A stretch of DNA of 64,000 bases from Antitrichia curtipendula (Eukaryota > Streptophyta > Bryopsida > Hypnales > Leucodontaceae). The notes under the pieces are model-generated. The model was not told the DNA's origin and did not search any database. It saw only the letters and a program-made list of their open reading frames with translations. Shown here piece after piece: positions 36,037 through 47,622 of this stretch. Numbering within the stretch: the first letter of the stretch is position 1; each line of letters starts with the position of its first letter. The position numbers were made by a program, and so were the translations under genes. The stretch covers positions 7,272,696 through 7,336,695 of the forward strand of contig OX579638.1 in the NCBI GenBank assembly GCA_951230915.1, in the 5' to 3' direction.

Positions 36037-36631
36037 ATCTTATCCTTGGGGAGGTCACTTAGTGTATCTATAGTATACCACGTGCGGCTAAATGATCTTT
36101 TGACCTCTTGTTTACCTTTTAATAAACTATAATTTTAGCCTACAATTTTGAGCATTGTTTAATCAAGACTATAATATTCTATTGCCAAAATCTTCAATCC
36201 AAATAATATATGAAATGATTTCTGGAGAAGGTTGAAAAATGAACTAAAATGACATGTTTTTCAACTCAAGTATTTATAGAGAACACATTTAGACAACCAT
36301 TGCATCAATATTCAAGAAATATAAACTTTCAATAGAGATTCAATTTTGAGAATTTTTTGTGTATTTTTAAAACTATTTTTTCTTATTTAATTTAGAGGTG
36401 TGAAAGTTATTTTCAGCTCTACAGTGTATCTTTTTACTTCAAAAATTTGTATCAAATTAAAATTTATGTATAAAATTATCAATAATTCATAACGTAAACT
36501 TTCAAAGTAGTAAAATCTAATCATAATTTACTTTTTTTACATTTAAATTTGAAAAAATAAATAGAGGGTCCAAAATCCTCGCTACACGTGGGTTGTATAA
36601 ATGCATAGAGTGACCTCCCCGAGATCTTATC
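36037..36631. mobile_element. hAT-like MITE with 8-bp target duplication
   Basis: The 579-bp core (36045-36623) is flanked by perfect ATCTTATC repeats (36037-36044 and 36624-36631). The left end CTTGGGGAGGTCACTTAGTG and the right end, reverse-complemented, CTCGGGGAGGTCACTCTATG match, and a weaker similarity continues to the motif CCACGTG at about 48 bp from each end. The 8-bp duplication points to hAT (Mutator usually gives 9). It has no coding capacity. Confidence 0.7.
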
Positions 36632-37373
36632 CTTTTAAAAGAACATTCTTCTAAAAGATTGACTTGAATGAAGCATTTGTTGGGAATGTGTAAAACTATA
36701 GAAAGTTTTGAGTTTAAATATAAATAGGCATTTTAGAATTTTTGTTGTATTGTAAGTAATTTTTCCAATTTGGAATCCAGTAATTATATGAAAGTGAATT
36801 TATGTTAATTTAAACAACATTGAGCAAGTAGAGTTGTAATGTGTACAACTACTTTTGAGTGCATTATGACACTTTGTGCGTGCAACTCAAAAAACTAAGA
36901 TTTTAGTGTGAAAGTCCCCACCCCCTCTTATAATTTTGGGAGGGTGCAAAAGTTTTTAAAATTTAAATTTAAATTTAACCCAACTCCCCATCCCCCTCTT
37001 ATAATTTTGGAAGGGTGGGATTGCAAACAATCAGTATGGGATAATCTCATACTATTGTATCCATATCCCGTCATCCGTATCCATATATGGTTGTATTGTA
37101 TTTGTATGCATATTCATACCATATTTTATATGTACATCCGATGGCTATTGATTTTTCTTTGGGGGGGGGGGAATATTTTTTGAAATGAATCGGACGGCTC
37201 TTGATTTTTGTAGTTTGTGTGTGTGATAGGGGACACACACAACTGTGTTGCCTCTTTTCACTGGATTGTAGCTCTCAAAAGGATTGGAGGGTAGTTTGAA
37301 AAGTTTCAAATGGGCTGTGGTCAGGAGTGCAAACAAGTGGTCAACATGTTTGTTTTGTGCATGTTGGTGAGGC
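36632..37373. other. A/T-rich intergenic DNA with short tandem phrases
   Basis: No gene is recognised. CCCCATCCCCCTCTTATAATTT-like phrases occur twice (36918 and 36988 regions). A tract of GTATCC/CATATCC units lies at about 37050-37110. A ten-G run at about 37162 sits between two copies of an ATCGGACGGCTCTTGATTTT-like phrase. Confidence 0.45.
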
Positions 37374-37883
37374 TTAACCCCTAAAGTACCAAGGCCATTT
37401 TTTTGTCAAAAAACATTCAAAACTACCACTTTTTGTACATTCACTTACAAAGTTTTAAATAATTAAATTTTAGAATCTTATTGAAGGATCTTGTTCTACA
37501 CTTGTCTTAGATCATGTGATAAATTTTTTGTGATTTTTGACTATACAGATTGAAAGATATTAGCATTCAAAGTGAAAGAATTTTTTTTTCTAAGAAGTTG
37601 TTCTAATAGCCTGCAAAACAAGAAGCTCCATAATTTTCACATCACCAATCCAAATGGAATGAATCAAATCTCTCCATTTAGACAAAAATATAGTCTACAA
37701 GAAAAAAGATATTAAAATTTTTATTTCAATTTTTTATAAATTGTTTTTGCTGCCTAATGTCTCCCATTTTGACGTTATTGTGGCATAGCTTTTGCTTCCA
37801 AGCACCAATTGAAATAAAAATTGTATTCCCAGAAAGCTAATACATTTTGTCCCCCGTAGGGACAATGGGACTCTAGGGGTTAA
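37374..37883. mobile_element. TTAA-flanked element, 502-bp core (second subfamily)
   Basis: Perfect TTAA lies at 37374-37377 and 37880-37883. The left end is CCCCTAAAGTACCAAGGCC; the right end, reverse-complemented, is CCCCTAGAGTCCCATTGTCC. The interior is unrelated to the 526-bp subfamily at 35.4 kb. The right end recurs at 39978 (CTTCTAGAGTTCCATTGTCC after TTAA), showing that it is a dispersed repeat. It is non-coding. Confidence 0.7.
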
Positions 37884-40800
37884 AGGTGAAGAAGCTAGAT
37901 GGGATTGACACCCATTGTGAGGAGAGTGTAGAGTCCAACCAAGAGGGTTTTTTCTTTCTGTTCTTTGAAGATTTATTGCCTATTCAAAGTTGGTTGTATA
38001 AATGTTGTGCTTTAGAACATAGAATTGTTTGTGATCATTTGTAGAATTGTGAGTGCAAACTTGAACATTGTTTTGTCAATGTAGAATGGAATGTCTTGTC
38101 AATTAAAAGTTTAATTTCTAATTGGTGAAGTCTTTATGTGTGATTAGTAAGTGTAATAATTATAATGGAAAAAAATTGTAAACTAAAATTGTTTGTGAAT
38201 TAATGTGAGATTGTAAGCAATGAACACTATAAAAATAATTTCTTATTTGGAATATATGTATAATCTCTCAAATTGATCATGAATCAAATGTGCAAACTAA
38301 TTGGATTAGTATTTATTTGTGTGAGTACGTTGGCTAGTACTCCTAGTTCCAAATTTTATTGATTATAATTGAATTAAAATTTATGTCTATTTGGAGTGTT
38401 GAGCAATTGAATTGGATATAGGTCCCTAATTAGAACTAGAAGCCAAAGACAATTTTTCTATCACTATAAATTTCCATTGACAGACCTCCTTTGGTTTAAA
38501 TTTAATATATGAATGGAGTATTTTTTTGGTTGATATTTCCTCCTATGAAACCTAAACCAACTAAAGAATTGATAAATTCACAAGGCTTAAATAGTTGAGC
38601 CATTCCATTCATGTTCCTTCTATTAAGAAATTTCAAAGCCTCCACATGACAACCAGGTCATTTGACTCCACACTATAGTTGGATGGATTATACATTACAA
38701 AAATTTGAGCCTTCAAGAAGATTGTGAGAAGGTTGTTCCTAAAGCTATGAACAAGAATTGTTGGTCTAAATTTCAAATGTTAAAATAATAATAATAAACT
38801 ATTAAAATTATTTTAAGAGAACTAAAATTTTTTTAATGATAAAATAATATTCAAAATAATAATAATATATTATTTAAAAATATTATTTGGTGTAGCAATA
38901 GCTAGTAGTAGTGCCATGTCAAGTTATTGAAGTGGCAAGGTTCCCAATCATTTTTATTATTTTTATTATTTTTTTCCATTCTTTTCAAAAGTATTTATCA
39001 TTTCATTATCCTATCATGCACAATTCAAGGCTAAATTTTTGTTAATTTTTTGGATTCTTTTAATTTTTTAATTTTTAATTTTTTTTTTGCTGTTGTTTGG
39101 TGTTGTGTTTGGGAACAAAGGGCCCCTTGCAAGGCTCAGATTTTTGTAATGATGTTAAGCACCCCACCAACTTCAAGGTTTGAAGTCATGACTACCTCAC
39201 TAGTGAACCAAGGCCACAAGCGTCGTTTTTTAAAGTTTAATTATAATTAACCTTAACAAAGGCTAATGCACTTTGGAGATGAAAAGATGTTAAGAAGCTA
39301 AAGAAATATTTGAAGGTGGACAATTGCAAAATAATTTTTTTGTATTTAAAGGAGCTTATCTACAAACAATTTTTGTTTTGAACCAACTCAAATACAAAAA
39401 ATTATAGAAATGTAGTTTTTAATTGTAAAAAGGCTTTGAATTCTAATTGCACCATATTATACAAAAAATAAATTGTATAAAAAATATGTGTGTTTGTAAA
39501 CTCATTCTTCAATGTGTAAAGATTGTTGAATGGATGGTAAGAGCACCTCCTAGTAGTAGGTTAAATTTGCAAAATTGGATACAATCTTCATCATTTGCAA
39601 TATCTTATATTTGTTAGCAAATTATATCAATGAAAAATGGGGTGTAGACATAGAACAACAAGCTGTGTTCACTATCCCTTAGAAACACCTCATATTAAAA
39701 TTGAAAATCACCAACAAAAAATGTCAACCATGGATATGGATATGGATACATTGGATACTTTATTATACATTGTTGTTTGAGACATCCAAACTCTTAAACA
39801 TGGAATAAAAACTAGAGGCATGGTGGGAAAAATTGATCATTTAAAAGAATACATATGTGGTAATCATGGTACATAGTGACTAAACCATCTCTCTATGCCC
39901 TCATTGTCATTGTCATTGTCCCATCACTATTGTACCCAACTAGCAAGATTGGCATTTCATGTTGAATAATTAATTAACTTCTAGAGTTCCATTGTCCCTA
40001 CATGGGACAAAATGGTTTTGGGACAAGTTCCTCTTAATGAAATTTTTGGTGAAATTTTTGAATATTTTCAGTAAGATAAAAAATTTATTATCTTTTGGGG
40101 AATATAGTTTTTACTTAAATCGGTGGGTAGGAGCAAAAACTATACAACAATAAGCCCAAGTTTTAACTTAGTAGTTAGTAAAACAAATCTACAAATATTT
40201 GAAATTAAAATTTGAATTTTTCTTCTCATAGATTGTATTTTTATCTACATAAAAATCTTGATTCATTTTATTTGGATTTGTGATGCGAAAGTTATGGAGC
40301 ATCTTGTTTTCTGGGCAAAGCATCTTTTTGAAAAAGTAAAGTGTAGAATTTGTTTTTGAGCTCAAATTTTTTATTTTTTTGAATAATCTCACTACTTGGA
40401 TTAGTGTATTCTAATTCCATTTTAGAATTATTAATTGTTTAGTTTTTTCTTGTATATTGTACTTGCTTCTATTTTTAAAAAATGTAAAGAATGAAAACCA
40501 CATTACTTGTTTGTTATTTTTTTTAAAACTCTCCGCTCAATTTTTCATGATAAAATATTCTAATTCAAAGTATGAAGTACAAAAATTTTAAGTTATGAGG
40601 ATTTAAAGTCTCAACAACTGTTGTTTGTCATGGTGCCCCCAAACCATGTTTTCTTCACTTTGAACACATTATTTTGCAATCTATGTGATCAAGGTTTATA
40701 AAATTTCTTCCATATGTCTTCATACTACTCTATTGCAAGACCCTATCATTAAATGTGAAAAATTGTCATTTTTTGTTCTTTGCACTACAAATGGCAATTT

Positions 40801-42117
40801 TGAGCAATTTTGAGCAATTTTTGACCCTCCAAAAGGCCTTAGACTACTATAGGGGGGATAAAGTTGGAAAAAGTGTCTCAATAGTCACTTTCAAATTAAT
40901 AAAAATATATTTTTATTTTTATTTCAAGAATTCAATGCCTTAATTATAGGAACATTAGAAGGAGAGGGATATTTATTATTTTGAAATTTGCATATGATCT
41001 ATTCTAAAATTTGCATGTGGCCTATTTTTCTAATGTTGGACATTTGTAATATTGATTGTTTTTTCTCTTTCAAAATAATGATTGTTTTTTCTAAAAATAT
41101 TCAACTTTATTTTTTTTATTCAATTTGTGTCAACCATGATAGCCAGTTATAACTATACTAAATCTGGCTATCATATAGATTGCAAAAATGTATCCCTCAA
41201 CAACACTAAATACATTTTTACAATTGCAGTGACCACATTGCCCCAAAGTTGTTTGTTGTGATTGCACAATGCCAAGCCATTGTTGCAAATTCAAGGATCC
41301 GGATTGTGTTATTCTCTTGGTCCTTCTAAATAGCTTATATAGAGGGACTTAGATCTAGTGGTCAACTGGTGATGATCTAAAAGGTTTGTCCAATTTAAGC
41401 TTAACCCCTAATGACCCAAGGGGAGGTGCTATCAAAATAGGCCAAAATTGTCAAGAACTTGAGCAATTTTTTAGCTCATTTTTTCTTGAGATTGAATAGA
41501 ATGTACTGTAGGATTTTCTAATTCACATTGAAGACTGGGACCTCAAAAATTTCAAGTTATTTGACCTTATAGTTTAATAGATATTCAAGTTTGAAGTTTT
41601 ATTTGGGTCAATGAAAAAATAGGGCAACGCACTTTGAAGGAGCATATCTTAGTGAGAATATTTTTAAATATGACCTACTTGTGCTCAATGAAAGACAAGA
41701 GAGCTGAGAATGATGATTTAAAATTTTCACAACATTCTAAGAATTTTTCAATTCATAGTGGAGTTTTTGTAATGCACAATGGTCACTCAAATGAAAATAG
41801 TGTTTGTAAAAGAAACAAGAATGGGACACTTGTCTTTTCCTTGAGCTCCTTCAAAATATCCTTTTTGAGGTGGATCTACTCTTTTTGAGGTGGACAACAA
41901 TTGCATTGATTGGCTAACTTTTTAGTCCATGCCCAAATTGACACCCCCCCAAAGGAGCCATGAACTACACTCAACTTTAGAAATTTTCCAATGGCGGAGT
42001 TTAACACTTTTTGAGTGTATTGTAATTGGGATTATATTGTTCCTTTTAAAAGTTAAGACACTCCCCCGTGGTTTGAATTTATTTCACATGAAGCAAATGT
42101 AATAAATTTGTATACTA
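37884..42117. other. A/T-rich intergenic DNA with two single element ends
   Basis: No gene is recognised; the open frames are at most 84 codons and low in complexity. TTAA followed by CTTCTAGAGTTCC (39974-) and TTAA followed by CCCCTAATGACCCAAGG (41401-) are left ends of the TTAA family without an obvious nearby partner. Confidence 0.45.
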
Positions 42118-42330
42118 GTTATTGCATTTTACTATAGAAATTTTAATTTTTTGTACAATACATCGGTATTGTGTTGTATTTTTAAAAAAAAATTTAGGAG
42201 CATCATATTTAATAAGAATAAAATTAATATCTTTATTATTTATTGCATTATATTATAAAAAATGTAGTATTTTGTACAATACATCAATATTATGTTATTT
42301 TTTAAAATAAAAATTTAGGAGAATCATACA
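42118..42330. repeat. Tandem duplication, two diverged units of about 121 bp
   Basis: The landmarks TTATTGCATT, TTGTACAATACATC and AAATTTAGGAG...TCATA occur in the same order at a spacing of about 121 bp. The copies differ by many substitutions and small indels. Confidence 0.65.
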
Positions 42331-42423
42331 ACAAAAACAAACAAACCATAGTGTCCTACACATTTGTCTTGTATGTGTGATTTCATATTATAGAACAAGT
42401 GTGTAAGATGCATTGTATTGCGG

Positions 42424-42861
42424 ATTTGATCATATAAACACTATCCCCTGAAAAAAGAGGAACACTTCCTGCTCAAGTAATTACCCCCCCCCCTCCCCCC
42501 AAAAATTAATAGCCATTGGTTGTTTTTGAAAAAAAATAAAAACACCCCCTTCCCTGCCGTTGATCCTGATACGAATATTATGATATCGTACATATATCGT
42601 ATGTATACGGATACAAAAAATAGATACGGAAAACGGATACGGATTATCCCATATCGATTGTCAAACAACTTCGTTTTCAAAAATACAAGACTGAGGGGGG
42701 GTACTAGGAGTTTCTGATTTTCCGATCAAATTATTTTTCAACCCCCCCCCAAAAATAAAATGAGCGGTTCTGAAAATATAATTTGATCTAGAGTTTGTCC
42801 CTCACTATGCGTTCAAAAGACAGGGACAAACTTGGAATAATTTGATCATATAAACACTATC
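42424..42861. repeat. Segment of about 394 bp flanked by 22-bp perfect direct repeats
   Basis: The 22-bp repeat begins ATTTGATCATATAAAC and lies at 42424-42445 and 42840-42861. The enclosed DNA contains C-runs of 10-12 at about 42486 and 42741 and a tract of GATACG/GGATAC-like units (42560-42650). No inverted ends were seen. Confidence 0.65.
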
Positions 42862-43182
42862 TACAATATTTAACCAAATCAATCCACTCAAGCTTGCCCT
42901 CTAACTAATATTTCAATTAAATAATGATTCAACTTTTTGTCTAGTTATCTTATACATACAAAAGTGTGTTATAACTTCCTCCACTTTGTTTTTATTGTAT
43001 TTGGTCCTCCACATGGTTTGATGGGGGATTATTCGAGAAATTCAATATGGTATGTAAAGTACACATGTATACATAAAAATTGTCATTACTTGAAATTTTT
43101 CCTAGAACATGTATTTGATTATGACAACTTATAAACTCGGATCAAATTATAAAATAATCTTACATCATAATATAAAATACCA

Positions 43183-43333
43183 TAGAGTCAAGTTTTCATC
43201 TATAAGTTGTAAGGAGAGCTAACCTACCTTCAATTCAAACTTCACTATTACCAATCATTTGAAAGAAGGCCTATTGAACTTTGTATAAAAGGAAACACCA
43301 TGGAGTCAAGTTTTCATCTAAAGGTTGTAAAGG
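43183..43333. repeat. Direct repeat of about 32 bp, two copies
   Basis: The phrase GAGTCAAGTTTTCATCTA, continuing with a variant of AGGTTGTAA, occurs at about 43186-43213 and 43304-43333. The two copies enclose the left copy of the longer repeat that also lies downstream of the Merlin relic. Confidence 0.65.
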
Positions 43334-44706
43334 AAAAAACAAAATCCTAGTGGGGAAGCCCAAGGAAATTTCACCCGTGATCAAGGGTTTTCTCTCGTAA
43401 TCAAGACAATTGAGGGAATTCTTATGAGACTGTGGATTTTTCTTGGAAGTCCTATGAACTTCCAAAAAAATTCCTAGCAGCCAAAATGAACCAACCTATT
43501 ACAGTGGAGTTCTTTTTTACTATGACACTTTTTGGAGCTTACTTGCTATGCTATTGTTTGGAGCTCCATTTTATTGTGCAATACCCTCTAGCTTCGATAG
43601 AGGCCCAACTTTAGCTCACATGGGTTGATTTTTCAACCTTCATTGCCACCCAAGAGAGCCCCATGTGTTTTATTGAAGAGAGAAGCCTTATCTATATTGA
43701 AAAAGATTGTAAAAGATGAAGATGAAGAGAGAGAAATTAGACGCAAGAAAGAATGATAGATATAGGTGGAGATGTACAAACAAGGGATGTAGAGCTATTC
43801 TTTCTCTTAGAAAAGACACTTTCTTCTCTACATTTTGCCTCTTTTCTCAAAGAATACTCACTATCATATGTAGTTGGAGTAGGGGGTTCTCTCAAGGATC
43901 TACAACAATGGTTTCTTCTGCAGACAAGAACACCATGGTGGATTGGTACAATATCTATAGAAATATTCACAACAAAGTTCTGAAAGATAGGTGGAGTTGG
44001 CAAGATACTAGAGATTTATGAGAGCAAGTTTGGAAAAAGAAAGTACAATAGAGGAGCAAAAAGAGATGGACAATGGATGTTTGGAGGGGTTGAAAAAGGA
44101 AATGTAGGATCTATGTTTTTTGCTACAGTTTGTGATAGAACCGAGGAAACCCTAACAAACCTATTGTAGAAGCATGTTGAGAGAGGCACAACAATTATAA
44201 GTGATTGTTGGAGGGCATATGACATTATTTGGTTGAATCAATTAGGCTATGAGCATCTTGCAATGAACCACTCCAAATTTTTTAAAGATCCTATTTGTAG
44301 AGCTTACACAAATTTTATAGTAGAAACTTGGATGCATGTTAAGAAATCTTTAAATCCAAACACATTCTAGAAACCTACATGAGTAAGTTTATATAGAGAT
44401 TAAAGTTTGTGAATGGAAGAAATAGAAATGCTTTTCCAACCTTTTGTGAATATGTTGCTCAATACCACCTTGATGTAGCTCCCATGGAGGAATAAAATTA
44501 GCAATAAAACCCTAATTAGTTTTTGTCAAGTTTCTCTTTGTTTCAAGCCCCACTAATTTCTTTTTAATTACTTACTACCTATTTTTTTTGTAAAAGGTCC
44601 AATATTGGGTTCCCTTCACTCGAACTATGCCAAGAGAAGTAACCTATCTTCAATTCAAACCTCGGTATTAGCAATCGTTTGAAAGAAGGCATATTGAACT
44701 TTGTAC
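43214..44706. repeat. Direct repeats of about 73 bp flanking the Merlin relic
   Basis: A block with ACCTACCTTCAATTCAAAC and ending TTGAACTTTGTA lies at about 43214-43286 and again, diverged by roughly 15%, at about 44634-44706. The Merlin transposase relic lies between. The copies are direct, not inverted, so they are not Merlin's terminal repeats. Confidence 0.6.
43716..44370 (+). pseudogene. Merlin (ISXO2/IS1016-like) transposase pseudogene
   Basis: This is most of a Merlin DDE transposase. The N-terminal part shows the zinc-ribbon remnant RYRWRCTNKGCRAILSLRKD and FFS, then WSRGFSQGSTTM and KNTMVDWYN. After a +1 frame change at about 43980-43984 the catalytic part continues: GGVGKILEIYESKFGKRKYN, DGQWMFGGVEKGN, ERGTTIISDCWRAYD, GYEHLAMNHSKFF, VETWMHVKKSLNPN. 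The expected first catalytic Asp of EIDES is Tyr (44017-44019); the second Asp (44203-44205) and the Glu (44323-44325) remain. In-frame stops occur at 44167 and at the end. Conservation is good for a dead copy. Merlin is well known in animals and bacteria-like IS1016 but is not a usual seed-plant superfamily. Confidence 0.85.
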
Positions 44707-44929
44707 AAAGCAATGTTGCTAGTAATTCAAATTTAGCTATTAAGTATTATTGACATTCAAAAAAGTGTAGGTATGGATTGTTCCTCAAAGGAAAGAACCT
44801 ATAACCACATAATCAACTTTAGTATTATTTCTTTTATATACTCTATTTCGTCACTAAATATGGGTAGAAAGCATTTTATATTATTTTAAAGAAATGAAAC
44901 CAAAACTTAAAACATTATTAAAACATTTT

Positions 44930-45670
44930 TAAATTTTTAAATTTTTTTTCATTTTTCAAGAAAAATGAAAGAAATTCATATCAAATACAGTTACACTTTT
45001 AATAATCTCAAATTTTCACCATTGGGGGGAGGGCAAAATCGATGTACCTGTAAACTCAGAAGATAGTAGATTATAAAATTCTACCAAATTTCCACATCAT
45101 TCTAAAACTAAGAAAATCAATGGCCAAAGCCTAATGGCCCATGGCAATAGATTCAAAGTCCAAATTGCAATAAAATATTGAATATTAGAATTATTCAAAC
45201 TGAATTAAAATAGGAACTTCATAAACCTCATTTCTTTAGTTGGGTTTGAAATTCACATAACATTCTTGAGCTCCAACGCATGGGTAACTTTGCTTCACTG
45301 TAGAAAATCTTGAAGGGACAATTGTGAGACACTAAGAAAAGAATAAGTGTAGAGAAGTTGAATCCCCAGCCTCATTAGTCAAGAGAATATTATGCAAGAG
45401 ATCATTTGAATAGATCATTTGAAGGGCTACAATTCAGATCAAGAGCACCCCCTAGAAGTTGCCACAAAAAAGGCATATATTGTGATCCCTCAAGAGCATC
45501 TTCTGTAGAAAAGTTGAAATAGTAATGAACATGGACATGAACTGCTAAAAACGTATTCAAAGAACTCTCAAAAAGAAATTGGATGAAAAAATCCAGACCT
45601 CCATCCAGTATTGTTCAGTTGAAATCATCCGAGAGACTCTTTGTGGCACCCATGGGCGTTCCAGGGTTAA
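44930..45670. mobile_element. Truncated TTAA-family relic related to the 17.9-kb element
   Basis: Homology with 18090-18640 is visible: GTCCAAATTGCAATAAAATA at about 45160 matches GTTCAAATTGCAATAAAATA at about 18255, followed by related TTAGTTGGG and GCATATnTTGTGATCC blocks. The right end GGCGTTCCAGGG plus TTAA (45667-45670) matches the right end at 18640. No left end was found nearby; the TTAA-CCCC at 41401 is a possible but distant partner. Confidence 0.5.
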
Positions 45671-46740
45671 GTACAGCCATATTGGAGAATTAGCATTGTA
45701 ACCCCCATCTTTTCAGAATAAATGGACCATCTAGTGTAGCTGCTTCACTCCATATATGTCTTGTTTGTGAGGAATATTGATCCTGCAGACAAGAATTACA
45801 GTAGCTTAGAAGCATCACTGAACAAGTCTCAAATATAAACCAAACGCTCACGGTAACTATGGCAAATGGCTCACGATAACTAACTAGAACAGAGCAGTAC
45901 AGTCAAAATTTAAAAGTGAACATATTCACAAGGCTCTAAGGTTATAGTAAATGTGTGACCCGTATCTGTCTGCAAAGCAGAGCTTGCGCAGTGCAGTCAC
46001 CAGAAGCCAACATATTCCTCTATGGAGCGGCATCAGGGGTAAGCTTTAATCTTAGAAAGACACCCAACTCGAGTGCTCCAAACATTCCTACATCGGTATC
46101 TCCGCTACTAAGGTCAGACAAAAAACAAAACAATTGACTACTAGGTAGCAGTACTTAGTACAAGATGTGATGTACCTTCATTTCTCGAGCATCAGTGAAA
46201 TTTCTGCGTATCCCTTCGCTTCAAATGAATGCTCCACTTAAATCTCAAGCCCACAATTCAAAGGCAGATGACACAAGCTATCTGAACATATGTTGGTACA
46301 ACCAGGTGCCTGCAGTAAACTCAACCGTCTCTAATGACACTGCCTCGGGAGGACAAATAAGCCTCTAACCATACTCTCACATGTGATTTACAACTTGACA
46401 TCTGGTCGTTTTCAAATCAGATGTGTACACAATTCTTAGGATGACCCGTTCTCAGGATATACAGGGAATGTGCAACTATAGAGAGTGTTATCAGAGAGAG
46501 ATGAGTGTATGCCACATTCGTAACTATGGACACCAAGCTACGCTGAGAAAGATCCTCGGAGTGATCAAGCGCCCCCTCAATATTCATGAACGAACCATAT
46601 AATCTCTCCACGGCACCTTCTGGGGAGTATCTCCGTCGTCACTTTCGATTTGAGCACCAAAACTTAAGGCTTACACTGCTTGCGGCTTTGATGGGATGTC
46701 GCCTGGCATGTTCTAGCCCAAGCTTCACTGGGTTGGTTCT
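45671..46740. other. Intergenic DNA, no gene recognised
   Basis: Base composition is more balanced than in the flanking A/T-rich DNA, which suggests a former or present gene neighbourhood. No exon could be supported on either strand here. Confidence 0.4.
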
Positions 46741-47034
46741 TCAGAAAATCCACAAAACAGGCAGGGATACCACCGTTTGTCCAAAGCAAGTCTTACACCT
46801 TGCCCAGCCCACTTTCCCTTTCACACCAGCTAATCCAGGGCGGGTAGGAAAGTCGCCCTCTCCGATGCACCTGCCGCATGTACACCGACCACGACGATCT
46901 CCGCAAAGGCCACACCAAACCTCTCCAGAGCCTTCCGAAGCCCCAACACTCAACCCCGCAGCACGCAACTGACGGACCATCGAGCCATTTTCTAGGAACC
47001 GATAATCCCATCGCCCTCGCACATTGGCAATGCC
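46741..47034 (-). pseudogene. Exon relic of a CxxC-type zinc-finger protein (DnaJ or glutaredoxin-like Cys-rich type)
   Basis: Reading on the minus strand, a GC-rich frame contains WCGLCGDRRGR, then CGRCIGEG, then RCKTCFG: three CxxC pairs of the kind found in plant DnaJ-like zinc-finger proteins and in the Cys-rich tail of some glutaredoxins. A fourth CxxC (CLFCGF) follows directly but in another frame, so one indel probably breaks the gene. An acceptor-like TTATACAG lies at about 47040. No ATG-started complete frame exists, and no upstream exon was confirmed. The family is uncertain. Confidence 0.35.
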
Positions 47035-47275
47035 CTGCCTGTATAACCAAATCCAACGCTCAGAAAGTGCCAGCAGTATGCCGAAGCCGAAGCGTTACGA
47101 ATTAAATCACGTCTCTGAAACACTCAAAAAAATTTGAGACGGACAAAAGATTGATCACAGTGAGATCGCCCCTCCATCCCTCAAGACGGAGTACCAGACC
47201 CGAAACCCGAAATCCTAAACCGAACCCTGACAAATTGGAATGTCACAAACGATGTTACAAATTAAAGACTATGCA

Positions 47276-47478
47276 ACGGAATAAGCAGAACATGTGCAAG
47301 CTCACAAAAGAAAATACAACATGAATAGGCAGAAGAAGTGCGACGTTACAAAAGACCATGCCAGAGAATACGCAGAAGAAGTGCGATCAGTTACAAAAGC
47401 CTATGCAAAAGAATAAGTTACGCAGAAAAAGTGCGATCGTTTACCAAGGAATATGCAAAAGAATATGTAGAAGAGTTA
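47276..47478. repeat. Imperfect tandem repeat of 45-50 bp, about four units
   Basis: Units share GCAGAAGAAGTGCGA, TACAAAAG and ATGCAAAAGAATA. In one forward frame the units would encode 15-residue repeats of the type REYAEEVRSVTKAYA. A stop and a small insertion interrupt that frame between units two and three. The function is unknown. Confidence 0.6.
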
Positions 47479-47622
47479 CCAGTAACGGCATGTAGCGTAT
47501 GTCCATTGGCGGTGACAATTCCTGCCCCTTCTAGGCCTGTGTTGCAGAGCACGGAGCGACAGGTAACATTATCGGATGGCCTCCGGGTCTCCGAAGATGA
47601 CCACAACGCCGCATTCCTCTCG

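Noticed and set aside
37374..37883. PIF/Harbinger assignment because TTA/TAA occurs at the ends
   Set aside because: Harbinger needs a 3-bp direct duplication; here the flanks are palindromic TTAA at both ends in several copies, which fits a TTAA-targeting element better.
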